From VRUE01 sp963805455 (GTDB lineage Bacteria; Actinomycetota; Thermoleophilia; Solirubrobacterales; 70-9): a DNA stretch of 64,000 nt. The notes below the pieces were generated by a model. That model had not been told where the DNA came from, made no database searches, and was given only the letters and a program-made list of their open reading frames with translations. Positions 37,622 to 46,725 of the stretch are shown one piece after another. Numbering within the stretch: position 1 is the stretch's first letter; each line of letters opens with the position of its first letter. The translations under genes and the position numbers were made by a program. The stretch spans positions 120,685 to 184,684 of the forward strand of contig CAWDUJ010000004.1 of assembly GCA_963805455.1 (NCBI GenBank), read 5' to 3'.

Positions 37622-38387
37622 TCCGGGGCGGGGCCTTGCGGCGGGCCGCGATCCGCGACGCGCCGAACCCGGCGACCGTCGCCAGCAGGGTGACGGCGAC
37701 GGCGACCAGGCGACGGCCGAGCTGCTCGAAGCGCATCGTCTCCCAGCCCTCCTCCGCGGCGAGCTCGGCCAGGGCGGGGTCGGGGTTGACCGCGACCGGG
37801 TGGCCGACCGCGCGCAGCATCGGCAGGTCGGAGAGCGAGTCCGAGTAGGCGTATGACTGGGCGAGGTCGATCCCGTGCTCCGCGGCAAACGCCTCCATCG
37901 CCTCGACCTTGCCGCGCCCGTAGACGAAGGGGCCGTCGAAGCGACCGGTGAAGGCGCCGTCGTCGTCGACCCCGTACCGGGTCCCGATGCCACCGTCCAA
38001 GCCCAGCACTTCGGCCAGCGGTTCGACGACGCCGTTGCCGGCGGCGCTGACGATGAAGGTCGCGCGGCCGGCGTCCTGGTGCCCGTAGACCTCCTCCAGC
38101 ATCTGCGGGTAGACCCGCGGCAGGATCGCGGCCAGGACCTCCGGGTTCATCCGTTCCACGGTCCGCACCGGGACGCCCGCGATCAGTTCGCGGGCGACCC
38201 GCAGGACCTCGGCCGTGCGCTCATCGGTCGTCCCCCTCAGGCGATACCGCAGGTGCTCGACCGCCCAGCTGAGGAGTTGCCGGCGGCCGACGATGCCGTG
38301 CCGCGCGGCGACGCGGGCGAACTGCATTCCGCTCGACCCCGCCATCAGGGTCTTGTCCAGGTCGAAGAACGCAGCACCACGCTGCAA
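37602..38387 (-). CDS. HAD-IB family phosphatase-like protein
   Basis: 261 residues. HAD motif I FFDLDKTLMAGSS (nucleophile and acid Asp), motif II in FIVSAAGN, motif III-IV GKVEAMEAFAAEHG and YAYSDSLSDLPML. This subgroup resembles SerB-type phosphatases and acyltransferase-associated HADs; substrate unknown. The C-terminus has a hydrophobic segment (LVAVAVTLLATVAGFGA) and a basic tail, so it may be membrane-attached. TTG start, 13 bases after thiolase, likely co-transcribed. Its end overlaps the convergent exported-protein gene by 20 bases. Confidence 0.85.
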   Translation of the reverse strand: MQRGAAFFDLDKTLMAGSSGMQFARVAARHGIVGRRQLLSWAVEHLRYRLRGTTDERTAEVLRVARELIAGVPVRTVERMNPEVLAAILPRVYPQMLEEVYGHQDAGRATFIVSAAGNGVVEPLAEVLGLDGGIGTRYGVDDDGAFTGRFDGPFVYGRGKVEAMEAFAAEHGIDLAQSYAYSDSLSDLPMLRAVGHPVAVNPDPALAELAAEEGWETMRFEQLGRRLVAVAVTLLATVAGFGASRIAARRKAPPRISRIRR

Positions 38388-38400
38388 GGAGTGCCCTTCC

Positions 38401-39585
38401 CTAGGAGCCGTTGACCTCGATCACGATCGCGTCGCCCTGTCCCCCGCCGGAGCAGATCGCGGCGACGCCGAGGCCACCGCCTCGGCGCTGGAGCTCGTGG
38501 ACGAGGCTGCCGACGATCCGGGCGCCGGAGGCACCGATCGGGTGGCCGAGCGCGATCGCGCCGCCGTTGACGTTGACGTTGTTCTCGTCGACGCCGAGCA
38601 TGCGCATCGAGTTCAGGGCGACTGAGGCGAAGGCCTCGTTGATCTCCCAGAGGTCGACGTCCTCGGGTGAGCGGTCGATCTTCTCCAGCGCCTGCTTGGC
38701 GGCGTTGGCCGGGGTCTTCGCCAGGTAGGGGAAGTCGTCGGCGACGGTGCCGTAGGAGAGGACCGTCGCGAGCGGAGTCTTGCCCTCGCTCTGGGCCCAC
38801 TCGGCGGAGGCGACGACGATCGCGCCGGCGCCGTCGTTGACGCCGGGGGCGTTGCCGGCGGTGTGGGTCGCGTCATCGCCGCCGATCGCCCGCAGCCCGG
38901 CGAGGGTCTCGACCGTCGTCTCGGGCCGGATCGCCTCGTCGGCCTCGATCGTGTTCTCGCCCTTGCGGGACTTGACGGTGACGCCGGTGATCTCGTCGGC
39001 GAGCCGGCCGGCGTCGGTAGCCTCGGCGGCGAGCCGGTGCGAGCGCTCGGCGAAGCGGTCCATGTCGGCGCGCGTGATCTCGAGCTCGTTCGAGACCTCG
39101 CTCGCCTCGTTGATCATCTGCTTTTCGGTGAAGGGGTTGGTGAGGCCGTCGTGGACCATTGCGTCGATCGCTTCGACGTGGCCCATCCGGTACCCGAAGC
39201 GGGCACCGGGCAGGAGGTGCGGAGCCTGGCTCATCGACTCCATCCCGCCGGTGACGGCGACCTCGGTGTCGCCGGCGCGGATCGCCATGTCGGCGAGGCC
39301 TACCGAGCGCATGCCCGAGGCGCAGACCTTGTTGATCGTCTCCGAGGGGACCTCCTTCGGAACCCCGCCCTTGATCTGGGCTTGGCGCGAGGGGATCTGG
39401 CCCTGGCCAGCCTGGAGGACCTGGCCGAAGACCACCTGATCGACCTGCTCGGGGTCGACTCCGGAGCGCTCGAGCGCCGCCGAGATCGCGTGGCCGCCGA
39501 GATCGGTGGCGTCAAGGGAGGAGAGCGTTCCGCCCATCTTGCCGAAGGGGGTGCGCGCGGTACCGAGGATGACTGTGCTGGGCAT
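38401..39585 (-). CDS. acetyl-CoA C-acetyltransferase (thiolase)
   Basis: 394 residues. Acyl-accepting Cys in NKVCASGMRSVGLAD, then INEAFASVAL, the GHPIGASGAR His, and the C-terminal CSGGGQGDAIVIE Cys. Biosynthetic/degradative type II thiolase of ~390 residues, tetrameric and cytosolic. It could finish beta-oxidation or condense acetyl-CoA. ATG start with AAAGG upstream. Confidence 0.96.
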   Translation of the reverse strand: MPSTVILGTARTPFGKMGGTLSSLDATDLGGHAISAALERSGVDPEQVDQVVFGQVLQAGQGQIPSRQAQIKGGVPKEVPSETINKVCASGMRSVGLADMAIRAGDTEVAVTGGMESMSQAPHLLPGARFGYRMGHVEAIDAMVHDGLTNPFTEKQMINEASEVSNELEITRADMDRFAERSHRLAAEATDAGRLADEITGVTVKSRKGENTIEADEAIRPETTVETLAGLRAIGGDDATHTAGNAPGVNDGAGAIVVASAEWAQSEGKTPLATVLSYGTVADDFPYLAKTPANAAKQALEKIDRSPEDVDLWEINEAFASVALNSMRMLGVDENNVNVNGGAIALGHPIGASGARIVGSLVHELQRRGGGLGVAAICSGGGQGDAIVIEVNGS

Positions 39586-39680
39586 ATCTGGCTGCCTTTC
39601 TTACGTTGTTGTGCCGGGTCTCGGCTCGGGTAAGGGCCGCCTGGCCCACTACCGGGAAAAGATACCGGGAGGACGGGTTT

Positions 39681-39714
39681 GGTTGCGTGCGCAACCGCAT
39701 AGACTCGCTCCTCG
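39681..39714 (+). promoter_or_regulatory. pepA promoter with GGTTGC palindrome
   Basis: GGTTGCGTGCGCAACC (39681-39696) is an inverted repeat with a two-base centre. TAGACT (39700-39705) lies nine bases before the pepA ATG. The half-sites equal those upstream of the HxlR gene at 42215. Confidence 0.5.
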
Positions 39715-41151
39715 ATGCGGGTGGAAACGAGACAGGTGGATGTCGCCGAGGTCGATGCCGACCTGCTGGTCGTCGGCCTCCACCAGGGCGAGCAGCTCCC
39801 GGCCGGCCTGGCCGACGCCGCCGGCGCCGCCGACGCGAAGGGCGCCTACCGCAAGCTGACGCCGATCCATCCCGAAAAGCCGCGGCGGGCGCTGGTGGTC
39901 GGCCTGGGCAAGCCCGTGGACATGGACGCCGAGCGGGCCCGCGTCGCGGCGGCCCTCGCCGCCCAGGAGGCGGCCCGCCTCGAGGTGAAATCCCTCGCCT
40001 GGCTGCTGCCCGGATCAGGCGATGATGACGCGGTCGCCGAGGGCGTCGTCACGGGGACGATCCTCGGCTCCTACCGGTTCGACCAGTTCCGCACCCCGGA
40101 CCCCGACGACCCGGCGCCGCCGCGGATCGAGTCGCTGACCCTGATCGGGTCCGCCGACGTGGCAGCTGCTGCCGAGTCGGCTCTGATCTGCGCCGAGGCG
40201 CAGAACAGGGCCCGCGATCTTCAGAACCTGCCCTCCAACGTCGCCACCCCCTCCTACCTCGGCCGCCGGGCCCGGGAGATCGCCTCCGCCCACCCCTCGG
40301 TCAGCACCGAGGTTCTCGGCCGCGACGAGATGTTCGCGAAGGAGATGGGCGGCCTGATCGCGGTCAGCCAGGGCTCCGCCGAGGAGCCGCAGCTGATCGT
40401 GCTGCGTTACGAGGGCGGTGGCTCGGGCCCGACCGTGGGGATGGTCGGCAAGGGGGTCACCTTCGACACAGGCGGGATCTCGATCAAGCCCTCGGCCGGG
40501 ATGCAGGACATGAAAATGGACATGTCCGGCGCCGCCGCGGTCCTGCAGACGGTCGCCGCGATCGCCGAGCTCGAGCTGCCGGTGAACCTGATCGCCGTCA
40601 TCCCTTCGACCGAGAACATGCCCTCGGGAACCGCGATCAAGCCCGGCGACATCATCACCCAGTACAACGGCAAGACGGTCGAGGTCAACAACACCGACGC
40701 CGAGGGTCGCCTGATCCTCGCCGACGCCCTCGCCTACGCGGTCCAGCTCGGCGCCGAGCGTGTGATCGACGTCGCGACCCTGACCGGCGCGGTGCTGATC
40801 GCGCTCGGGTCGACCTACGCGGCGCTGATCTCCAACGACGACGACCTCGCCTCCGAGGTCGACGGCGCGGGAGCGACGACGGGAGAGCTGGTCTGGCGGA
40901 TGCCGCTGCACCCCGAGTACAAGGAGATCACGACCGGGCGGGTCGCCGATCTTGTCAATGCCTCCGAGAAGCGCAAGGCGGGGACGATCTACGCCGGCTC
41001 CTTCCTCGAGGAGTTCGTCGACGGCACCCCCTGGGCGCACATCGACATCGCCGGGACAGCCTGGGATGTCGGCCGCGCCTACACCGGCGACGGCGCCACC
41101 GGCTACGGCGTCCGCCTTCTGGTCGAGGTGGCCCGCAGGCTCTCCTCCTAG
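39715..41151 (+). CDS. pepA: leucyl aminopeptidase (M17)
   Basis: 478 residues. C-terminal catalytic domain has VGKGVTFDTGGISIKPSAGMQ (metal Lys/Asp), MSGAAAVL, and the family signature NTDAEGRLILADAL. Two-metal cytosolic exopeptidase that clips N-terminal residues from peptides; homologues can also bind DNA. ATG start, apparently leaderless. Confidence 0.97.
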   Translation: MRVETRQVDVAEVDADLLVVGLHQGEQLPAGLADAAGAADAKGAYRKLTPIHPEKPRRALVVGLGKPVDMDAERARVAAALAAQEAARLEVKSLAWLLPGSGDDDAVAEGVVTGTILGSYRFDQFRTPDPDDPAPPRIESLTLIGSADVAAAAESALICAEAQNRARDLQNLPSNVATPSYLGRRAREIASAHPSVSTEVLGRDEMFAKEMGGLIAVSQGSAEEPQLIVLRYEGGGSGPTVGMVGKGVTFDTGGISIKPSAGMQDMKMDMSGAAAVLQTVAAIAELELPVNLIAVIPSTENMPSGTAIKPGDIITQYNGKTVEVNNTDAEGRLILADALAYAVQLGAERVIDVATLTGAVLIALGSTYAALISNDDDLASEVDGAGATTGELVWRMPLHPEYKEITTGRVADLVNASEKRKAGTIYAGSFLEEFVDGTPWAHIDIAGTAWDVGRAYTGDGATGYGVRLLVEVARRLSS

Positions 41152-41164
41152 CCGGCCGGTTTAG

Positions 41165-41398
41165 GGTTGGCCGGTCCTGTCCGATCATCATCGCGGAACC
41201 GGGATCGGGCTCCTGAAGTCGGGGGCGCTCCCGAAATGGCTCGCCTGGGCCGCGACTGTGATCGGGATCGTGGCGATAACCCCCGCCGGGTTCTTCGGCT
41301 TCCTCGGACTCGGGGTCTGGACGGTGGTGGCCAGCATCATGCTGGCGATACGTGCGGGCGACACCGCGCAGGACGCCGTGGCGAGGCCGGCCGGCTGA
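41165..41398 (+). pseudogene. remnant of a membrane protein
   Basis: An open frame of 77 codons without a usable start reads GIGLLKSGALPKWLAWAATV and GFFGFLGLGVWTVVASIMLA, two clear membrane helices with a normal end. It looks like the last third of a multi-span membrane protein whose 5' part is gone. It lies between pepA and the convergent thioesterase. Confidence 0.5.
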
Positions 41399-41410
41399 TC
41401 CGGGTCGGCC

Positions 41411-41965
41411 TCAGACTTCGCCGAGGACCATGCAGGTCGAGGTGCCCGATGCGAGCACCTTGCCGCTGTCTGCTGCGGTGACAACCGCTTCGGAGGTCGC
41501 CTGGCGGCGGCCGCGGTAGATGACGCTGGCCTCGCAGAGGACGCGGCCGGTGTCGCGGGTGATCGGCCGCAGGTACTTCACCTCGAGACCCAGCGAGGTG
41601 TAGGCGACGCCCGCCGGCAGCGTCGTGTGGACGGCACAGCCGAGGACGGAATCGAGCATGGTGGCGGCGTAGCCCCCATGGACGACCCCGATCGGGTTGT
41701 AGTGCTCCTCGCCGGGCTCGCCCTCGAAGACGACCCGGCCCTCCCCGATCTCGACCGGTCGATAGCGCATCAGGACGGCGATCGGCGGTGGCGGAACCTC
41801 CGCCTCGGAGACGGCGGTCATGTACTCGAGGCCGCTCATCGTCGCCCCCGCCGCCGCTGTCGGCACCGGGTCCTGCCAGATGACGGTGCGGCTCCGGCTC
41901 GAGGCCGGGTCCGCTTCGGCGAACGCCGCCGAGACGTCGTCCGCCGTGCCGTCTGGGATCGCCAT
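41411..41965 (-). CDS. PaaI-type hotdog thioesterase
   Basis: 184 residues. The hotdog signature is NPIGVVHGGYAATMLDSVLGCAV, with the catalytic Asp in the helix, followed by SLGLEVKYLRPITRDTG and GRRQATSEAVVTAADSGKVLA. It hydrolyses aromatic or medium-chain acyl-CoA thioesters. ATG at 41965 is chosen; the open frame continues upstream for 64 Arg/Pro-rich codons without similarity. Confidence 0.88.
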   Translation of the reverse strand: MAIPDGTADDVSAAFAEADPASSRSRTVIWQDPVPTAAAGATMSGLEYMTAVSEAEVPPPPIAVLMRYRPVEIGEGRVVFEGEPGEEHYNPIGVVHGGYAATMLDSVLGCAVHTTLPAGVAYTSLGLEVKYLRPITRDTGRVLCEASVIYRGRRQATSEAVVTAADSGKVLASGTSTCMVLGEV

Positions 41966-42175
41966 CAGCGCGACCGCAGGGCGCGGGCGGGGCCGGCGGG
42001 GACCTCCCGCCGCTGGGCGGGGTATTGAAGGTCGGCGGTGATCTCGGCCTGGCTGATCGAGATCCGCGGCCCCTTCGGTGAGTGTCGCTGCCTGTGTCGG
42101 GAAATCAGCCTCATACCTGGCCTCCAGTCGGCTCGTGGGCTGGGTTTCATCAAACAACGGAAACCCTAGACGAGT

Positions 42176-42194
42176 GGGTTGCTTGAAGCAACCC
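42176..42194. promoter_or_regulatory. 19-base palindrome upstream of the HxlR gene
   Basis: GGGTTGCTTGAAGCAACCC is a perfect inverted repeat around one central base, 20 bases before the regulator's ATG. It shares GGTTGC/GCAACC half-sites with the pepA promoter. Likely autoregulatory operator (inference). The rest of the 249-base gap to the thioesterase shows no gene. Confidence 0.55.
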
Positions 42195-42214
42195 TATGTG
42201 CCAAGATCACATTG

Positions 42215-42700
42215 ATGCTCGGTCACGAATACCCCGGCCAGACCTGCTCGATCGCGAAGACGCTGGAGGTCGTCGGCGAGCGCTGGACGCTGCTGATCGT
42301 CCGCGACGTGATGCTCGGCAACCGCCGCTTCGACGAGCTCCAGAGGAGCCTCGGGGTTGCCCGCAACGTCCTCTCGGCCCGCCTCCAGCGGCTGGTCGAG
42401 GAGGACATCCTCGAGCGCCGGCTCTACCAGGAGAGCCCCGAGCGTCACGAATACTTCCTGACCGAGAAGGGCCTCGACCTCTGGCCCGCGCTGATCGCCC
42501 TGCTCGGCTGGGGTGATCGCCACACCGAGTACCCCGACGGGCGGCCGATGCTGATCGCACACAAGGAGTGCGAGGGCCCGGTCAGCGATCGCGGTGTCTG
42601 CGAACGCTGCGGCGAGACCCTCGACGCTCGCGACGCGATGGCGGTGCCCGGCCCCGGCGTCGGCGCTGTAGCGTTGGCCGGACGGGTCAGCGACCAGTAG
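42215..42700 (+). CDS. HxlR-family transcriptional regulator
   Basis: 161 residues. Winged-helix core typical of HxlR: GQTCSIAKTLEVVGERWTLLIVRDVMLG, FDELQRSLGVARNVLSARLQRLVE, YFLTEKGLDLWP. The N-terminal Cys is the position used for redox or electrophile sensing in some HxlR proteins. The C-terminal extension has a Cys cluster (ECEGPVSDRGVCERCGE) that could bind metal. ATG at 42215. It precedes an aldehyde dehydrogenase by 11 bases, so aldehyde or electrophile response is a reasonable guess. Confidence 0.88.
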   Translation: MLGHEYPGQTCSIAKTLEVVGERWTLLIVRDVMLGNRRFDELQRSLGVARNVLSARLQRLVEEDILERRLYQESPERHEYFLTEKGLDLWPALIALLGWGDRHTEYPDGRPMLIAHKECEGPVSDRGVCERCGETLDARDAMAVPGPGVGAVALAGRVSDQ

Positions 42701-42711
42701 GAGGAGAAGCG

Positions 42712-44148
42712 ATGGCGACGACGGCTGAGGTTCAGGTCCGCGACAGGATCTTCATCGGCGGCGAGTGGGTCGAGCCGGAGGGCTCCGACCCGATCGAGGT
42801 GATCAACTCGACGACCGAGGAGGTCATGGGGTCGATCCCCGCCTGCGCCCCCGCTGACGCCGATCGTGCCGTGGGCGCCGCCTGTGACGCCTTCGAGGCC
42901 TGGTCGCAGACGTCGCACGAGGAGCGCGCCGGCTACCTCGGCGCGATCGCCGCCGGCCTCGGCGAGCGCTCCGAGGAGATCGCAGCGACGATCGCCCAGG
43001 AGCTCGGGATGCCGCTCAAACTCAGCCAGATGATCCAGGCCGGCCTTCCGACCGCCCAGTTCGCGGCAATGCCGAGCCTGATGGAGGAAGTCCGCTGGGA
43101 GGAGGAGATCGGGAACTCGCGCGTCCTGCGCGAGCCGGTCGGGGTGCTGGGCGCGATCACGCCCTGGAACTACCCCCTCAACCAGATCGCCGCCAAGGTC
43201 GCCCCCGCCCTCGCCGCAGGTTGCACCGTCGTCCTCAAGCCCAGCGAGGTCGTCCCGCTGAATGCCTTCATCCTCGCCGAGGTGATCGAGGCCGCCGGGC
43301 TCCCGGCCGGCGTCTTCAACCTCGTCACCGGCACCGGCCCGGTCGTCGGCGAGGCGATCGCCGGCCATCCCGGCGTCGACATGGTTTCCTTCACCGGCTC
43401 GACCCGGGCCGGACGGCGGGTCTCCGAGCTCGCCTCCGCGACCGTCAAGCCGGTCGCGATGGAGCTCGGTGGCAAGTCGCCGAACGTGATCCTCGACGAC
43501 GCCGACCTCGAGCGGGCAGTCCCCGACGGGGTCGCCAAGTGCTATCTCAACTCCGGCCAGACCTGCAGCGCCCTGACCCGGATGCTCGTCCCCCGCGAGA
43601 AGCTGGCCGAGGCCGAGAAGCTCGCCGTCTCCGCGGCCGAGGCCTTCACCCCCGGCGACCCGTTCGAGGAGTCGACGAGGCTCGGGCCGTTGGTCTCAGA
43701 GACCCAGCGCGAGCGGGTCCGTGGCTACATCGAGAAAGGCCAGGCAGAAGGCGCGAAGCTCCTCACCGGTGGCGCCGAGACCCCGGAGGGGCTGGACAGC
43801 GGCTACTTCGTCCGCCCCACCGTCTTCTCCGACGTGACCCCTGAGATGACGATCGCCCAGGAGGAGATCTTCGGGCCGGTCCTCGTCATCCAACCCTATG
43901 AGGACGAGGAGGACGCGGTGCGGATCGCCAACGACACGACCTATGGCCTCGCCGGCGGCGTCTGGTCGGGCGACCAGGAGCACGCGATCTCCGTCGCCCG
44001 CCGCATCCGCACCGGCCAGATCGAGATCAACGGCGGCGCCTTCAACCCGATCGCCCCGTTCGGCGGCTACAAGCAGTCCGGGCACGGTCGCGAGAACGGC
44101 CGCTATGCGATCGAGGAGCTGCTCCAGGTGAAGAGCCTGCAGCTCTGA
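42712..44148 (+). CDS. NAD(P)-dependent aldehyde dehydrogenase
   Basis: 478 residues. NAD-binding GAITPWNYPLNQIAAK and FTGSTRAGRRV; general-base Glu in ELGGKSPNVIL; catalytic Cys in NSGQTCSALTRM; C-terminal PFGGYKQSGHGRENG. Broad family oxidising aldehydes to acids; substrate unknown. ATG with GGAGG upstream, co-transcribed with the HxlR regulator. Confidence 0.95.
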   Translation: MATTAEVQVRDRIFIGGEWVEPEGSDPIEVINSTTEEVMGSIPACAPADADRAVGAACDAFEAWSQTSHEERAGYLGAIAAGLGERSEEIAATIAQELGMPLKLSQMIQAGLPTAQFAAMPSLMEEVRWEEEIGNSRVLREPVGVLGAITPWNYPLNQIAAKVAPALAAGCTVVLKPSEVVPLNAFILAEVIEAAGLPAGVFNLVTGTGPVVGEAIAGHPGVDMVSFTGSTRAGRRVSELASATVKPVAMELGGKSPNVILDDADLERAVPDGVAKCYLNSGQTCSALTRMLVPREKLAEAEKLAVSAAEAFTPGDPFEESTRLGPLVSETQRERVRGYIEKGQAEGAKLLTGGAETPEGLDSGYFVRPTVFSDVTPEMTIAQEEIFGPVLVIQPYEDEEDAVRIANDTTYGLAGGVWSGDQEHAISVARRIRTGQIEINGGAFNPIAPFGGYKQSGHGRENGRYAIEELLQVKSLQL

Positions 44149-44155
44149 GCATTCC

Positions 44156-44246
44156 GCCGCCTCCTCGGCTTCGCCTCCGGGGGCGGCGGCAATCGCCGCA
44201 TCAGCGCCGCTCGCAGAGAATCAGATCGTGATGCTCGCTAATTGGT
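44156..44246. repeat. palindromic GC-rich repeat copy
   Basis: 91 bases nearly identical to 20971-21062: CCTCCTCGGCTTC core, GGGGGCGGCGGC, CGCCGCTCGCAGAG, then ATCAGATCGTGATGCTCGCTAATTGGT in two pieces. Lies between the aldehyde and acyl-CoA dehydrogenase genes. Confidence 0.75.
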
Positions 44247-44272
44247 GATTCTCATGGGCTCCTCCTCGGCGG

Positions 44273-44315
44273 GTGAGGCGCTTTTCGAAACCATTGCTTA
44301 GGAAAAGCGCCTCAC
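44273..44315. terminator. 14-base-pair perfect hairpin downstream of the aldehyde dehydrogenase gene
   Basis: GTGAGGCGCTTTTC at 44273-44286 pairs perfectly with 44302-44315 across a 15-base loop. No U-tract follows. It probably ends the upstream transcript; a control role for the acyl-CoA dehydrogenase is possible. Confidence 0.5.
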
Positions 44316-44334
44316 GGTGATTGGGGAGCACCAA

Positions 44335-44347
44335 TAGGCTCCCGCCC
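44335..44347 (+). promoter_or_regulatory. leaderless-type -10 box for the acyl-CoA dehydrogenase
   Basis: TAGGCT at 44335-44340, seven bases before the GTG. Confidence 0.4.
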
Positions 44348-45493
44348 GTGGACTTCGAGCTCAGCGACGAGCAGCGGCTGCTGCGCGAAACGGTTCGGGA
44401 CTTCGCCCGCCACGAGGTCGCTCCGGTCGCCGGGGACCTCGATCGGGAGAAGCGGTTCCCGTACGAGATCGTCGAGAAGATGGGGGGCCTCGGGTTGATG
44501 GGGATCCCGTTCCCGGAGGACTATGGGGGCGGTGGCGCCGACACCGTGTCCTACGTGCTGGCGGTCGAAGAGCTGGCCAGGATCGACTCCTCGGTCTGCA
44601 TCACGATGGCCGCCCACACCTCGCTCGGGACGATGCCGATCCACCTCTGGGGCAGCGAGGAGCAGCGCCAGGAGTGGCTGCCGCAGTTGTGCAGCGGCCG
44701 GCGGCTCGCCTCGTTCGGGCTGACCGAGCCCGAGGCCGGCTCGGACGCCGGCAACGTCCGGACGACCGCGAGGCTCGAGGACGGCGAGTGGGTGATCAAC
44801 GGCGCCAAGCAGTTCATCACAAACTCCGGCACCGATATCTCAGGCTGCGTCGCGATCACCGCGGTCACCGGCGACGTTGACGGCCGCCGCGAGATCTCGA
44901 ACCTGATCGTCCCCACAGGGACGCCCGGTTACGAGGTCGGCGAGCCGTACCGGAAGATGGGCTGGAACGCGTCCGACACCCGCCCCCTCACCTTCGAGGA
45001 CTGCCGGGTGCCGGAGTCCAGCCTCCTCGGCCGCCGCGGCGACGGCTTCAAGAACTTCCTCCACATCCTCGACGGGGGCCGGATCGGGGTCGCCGCGATG
45101 GGGGTCGGGCTCGCCCAGGGCGCGCTCGACGAGGCGATCGCCTACGCCAAGGAGCGGGTCGCGTTCGGGCAGGCGATCTCCAAGTTCCAGGCGATTCAGG
45201 CGAAGATCGCCGACCTCTCGGCCCAGATCGAGGCGGCTCGGCTGCTGACCTGGCGGGCGGCGCTCGAGAAGGACGCCGGCGAGTCGTTCACGCTGACCGC
45301 CGCCCAGGCCAAGCTCCTCACCGGCCGGCTCGCGGTTCGGGCGACGGAGGAGGCGGTGCAGATCCACGGCGGCTACGGCTACATCGAGGAGTACCCCGTC
45401 TGCCGGTTCTACCGCGACGCCAAGATCCTCACGATCGGCGAGGGGACGGACGAGGTCCAACAAATGGTGATCGCCCGCCAACTCGGCTGCTGA
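44348..45493 (+). CDS. acyl-CoA dehydrogenase (short/branched-chain type)
   Basis: 381 residues beginning MDFELSDEQRLLRETVRDFA when started at the GTG at 44348. FAD-binding FGLTEPEAGSDAG and FITNSG; ERVAFGQAISKFQAIQAKIAD; IHGGYGYIEEYPVCRFYRDAKI; the catalytic Glu is expected in TIGEGTDEVQQ. It oxidises acyl-CoA to the 2-enoyl-CoA and feeds ETF encoded at 31567-33333. Confidence 0.96.
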   Translation: MDFELSDEQRLLRETVRDFARHEVAPVAGDLDREKRFPYEIVEKMGGLGLMGIPFPEDYGGGGADTVSYVLAVEELARIDSSVCITMAAHTSLGTMPIHLWGSEEQRQEWLPQLCSGRRLASFGLTEPEAGSDAGNVRTTARLEDGEWVINGAKQFITNSGTDISGCVAITAVTGDVDGRREISNLIVPTGTPGYEVGEPYRKMGWNASDTRPLTFEDCRVPESSLLGRRGDGFKNFLHILDGGRIGVAAMGVGLAQGALDEAIAYAKERVAFGQAISKFQAIQAKIADLSAQIEAARLLTWRAALEKDAGESFTLTAAQAKLLTGRLAVRATEEAVQIHGGYGYIEEYPVCRFYRDAKILTIGEGTDEVQQMVIARQLGC

Positions 45494-45517
45494 GCCTCGC
45501 TACCATTTCGAGGAGTC

Positions 45518-46303
45518 GTGCGCGTGCCAGGGGCAGTCAGGGACCATCTCCGCCACAACGTGGTCGGCTACATCGCGCTGTTCTGCTTCATGCTCGGCGG
45601 CACCGCGATCGCGCTACCGGGCAGGAACACGGTCAACTCGGGCGACATCAAGCCAAAGGCGGTCCACGCCTCGGATCTGGCCCGGAAGGCGGTGACAGCG
45701 GCGAAAATCGCTCCCCGCTCGGTCGACGGCCTCCGGGTGATCGACAAATCGCTCACCGGCGCGGACATCGACGAGTCGACGCTGGACATCAGGCCGGGCC
45801 CGTCCTCGATCGGGCCTACCGAGCTCGCCGACCGCCAGCGGCGGCTGGTGTTCACACCCGGAATGCTCGTCTACGGTGGCACCGAAGAAGAACCGAAACT
45901 CGAGGTCTCGGGCCCGTTCCCGGTCCTCTCGTTCCTGAACAACGCGAACGGGTTTGCATCACTCGCGACCGACGTCCCGGGCAGCAGGGTCGATGGAACC
46001 AGGATGACGGTGCGGATCATCTGGAGCAGCAACAACAGCGGGACGGTGGACTGGACCTATTCCTATAAGTCCGTCGCAACGGGCGGCAACGTCGGAGCGG
46101 CCCAGATCTCGGAAGGCGAATTGCGATCCCCGACCACGTCCGGCCAGCTGAGCGCTGCGACCTTCGACATCCCCGCCGGCGCCGTCAGCAACGGCGACCT
46201 GCTCGGACTGACACTCGAACGCATGGGGACAAACGTGAACGACACCCTCCCGGGCGACGCCCGCCTGCAGATGATCGAGATCGACTACACGGCGACCGGC
46301 TGA
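45518..46303 (+). CDS. exported repeat protein typical of Thermoleophilia
   Basis: 261 residues. One N-terminal membrane segment (VGYIALFCFMLGGTAIAL), then short repeats NTVNSGDIKPKAVHASDL, RKAVTAAKIAPRSVDG and KSLTGADIDESTL of the 'K.AVT..KI' kind. The last ~130 residues form a beta-rich domain I do not recognise. Likely cell-surface or secreted. GTG start with GAGGAG upstream. The end overlaps the convergent PRC-like gene by 19 bases. Confidence 0.75.
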   Translation: MRVPGAVRDHLRHNVVGYIALFCFMLGGTAIALPGRNTVNSGDIKPKAVHASDLARKAVTAAKIAPRSVDGLRVIDKSLTGADIDESTLDIRPGPSSIGPTELADRQRRLVFTPGMLVYGGTEEEPKLEVSGPFPVLSFLNNANGFASLATDVPGSRVDGTRMTVRIIWSSNNSGTVDWTYSYKSVATGGNVGAAQISEGELRSPTTSGQLSAATFDIPAGAVSNGDLLGLTLERMGTNVNDTLPGDARLQMIEIDYTATG

Positions 46304-46725
46304 GAGGTCACCGACCCCTCGACCCGCCCGATCACCTCGGCGGCGCGCCCGACCCGGGGCCCGATCCCGAATTGAGAGCAGATCGCGAGCTCGTGCTCAC
46401 GCAGCAGCGGCCTCGTCGGGTCGACCGTCGGGGCCCCGAAAAGGGCCTCCCGCCCGAGAGCGGTCCAGACCCGGCCGGCGGCGCCGGCGCAGAGGCGCAG
46501 CGGCAGCGCGACCAGTACCTGGCGGCGCCGTCCAAGCAGCCCGCCGGACTGCTCGAGCGCAGCGATCATCCAGGCCGGCTCGCCAATCTCGGAGTCGAAG
46601 TAGATCGCGTGGACGCGCCCGACCGGGACGCCGTCCAGATCGTCCAGCTGCCAACCGACCCAGGAGGAGGCCTCGGCCCGCGACGGAGGGCCTGCCTCGG
46701 GGATCGTCTCGGTGACGTCAGCCAT
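46285..46725 (-). CDS. PRC-barrel-like protein
   Basis: 146 residues. The segment WVGWQLDDLDGVPVGRVHAIYFDSEIGEPAWM resembles a PRC-barrel beta fold, and RRRQVLVALPL a second half. Function unknown. ATG overlaps the meaB stop by 8 bases, so it is translated with meaB. Confidence 0.6.
   Translation of the reverse strand: MADVTETIPEAGPPSRAEASSWVGWQLDDLDGVPVGRVHAIYFDSEIGEPAWMIAALEQSGGLLGRRRQVLVALPLRLCAGAAGRVWTALGREALFGAPTVDPTRPLLREHELAICSQFGIGPRVGRAAEVIGRVEGSVTSQPVAV

Noticed and set aside
41167..41481. Protein gene in another frame over the membrane-protein remnant
   Set aside because: Arg/Gly-rich frame without similarity; the hydrophobic frame 41165-41398 is the one with coding character.
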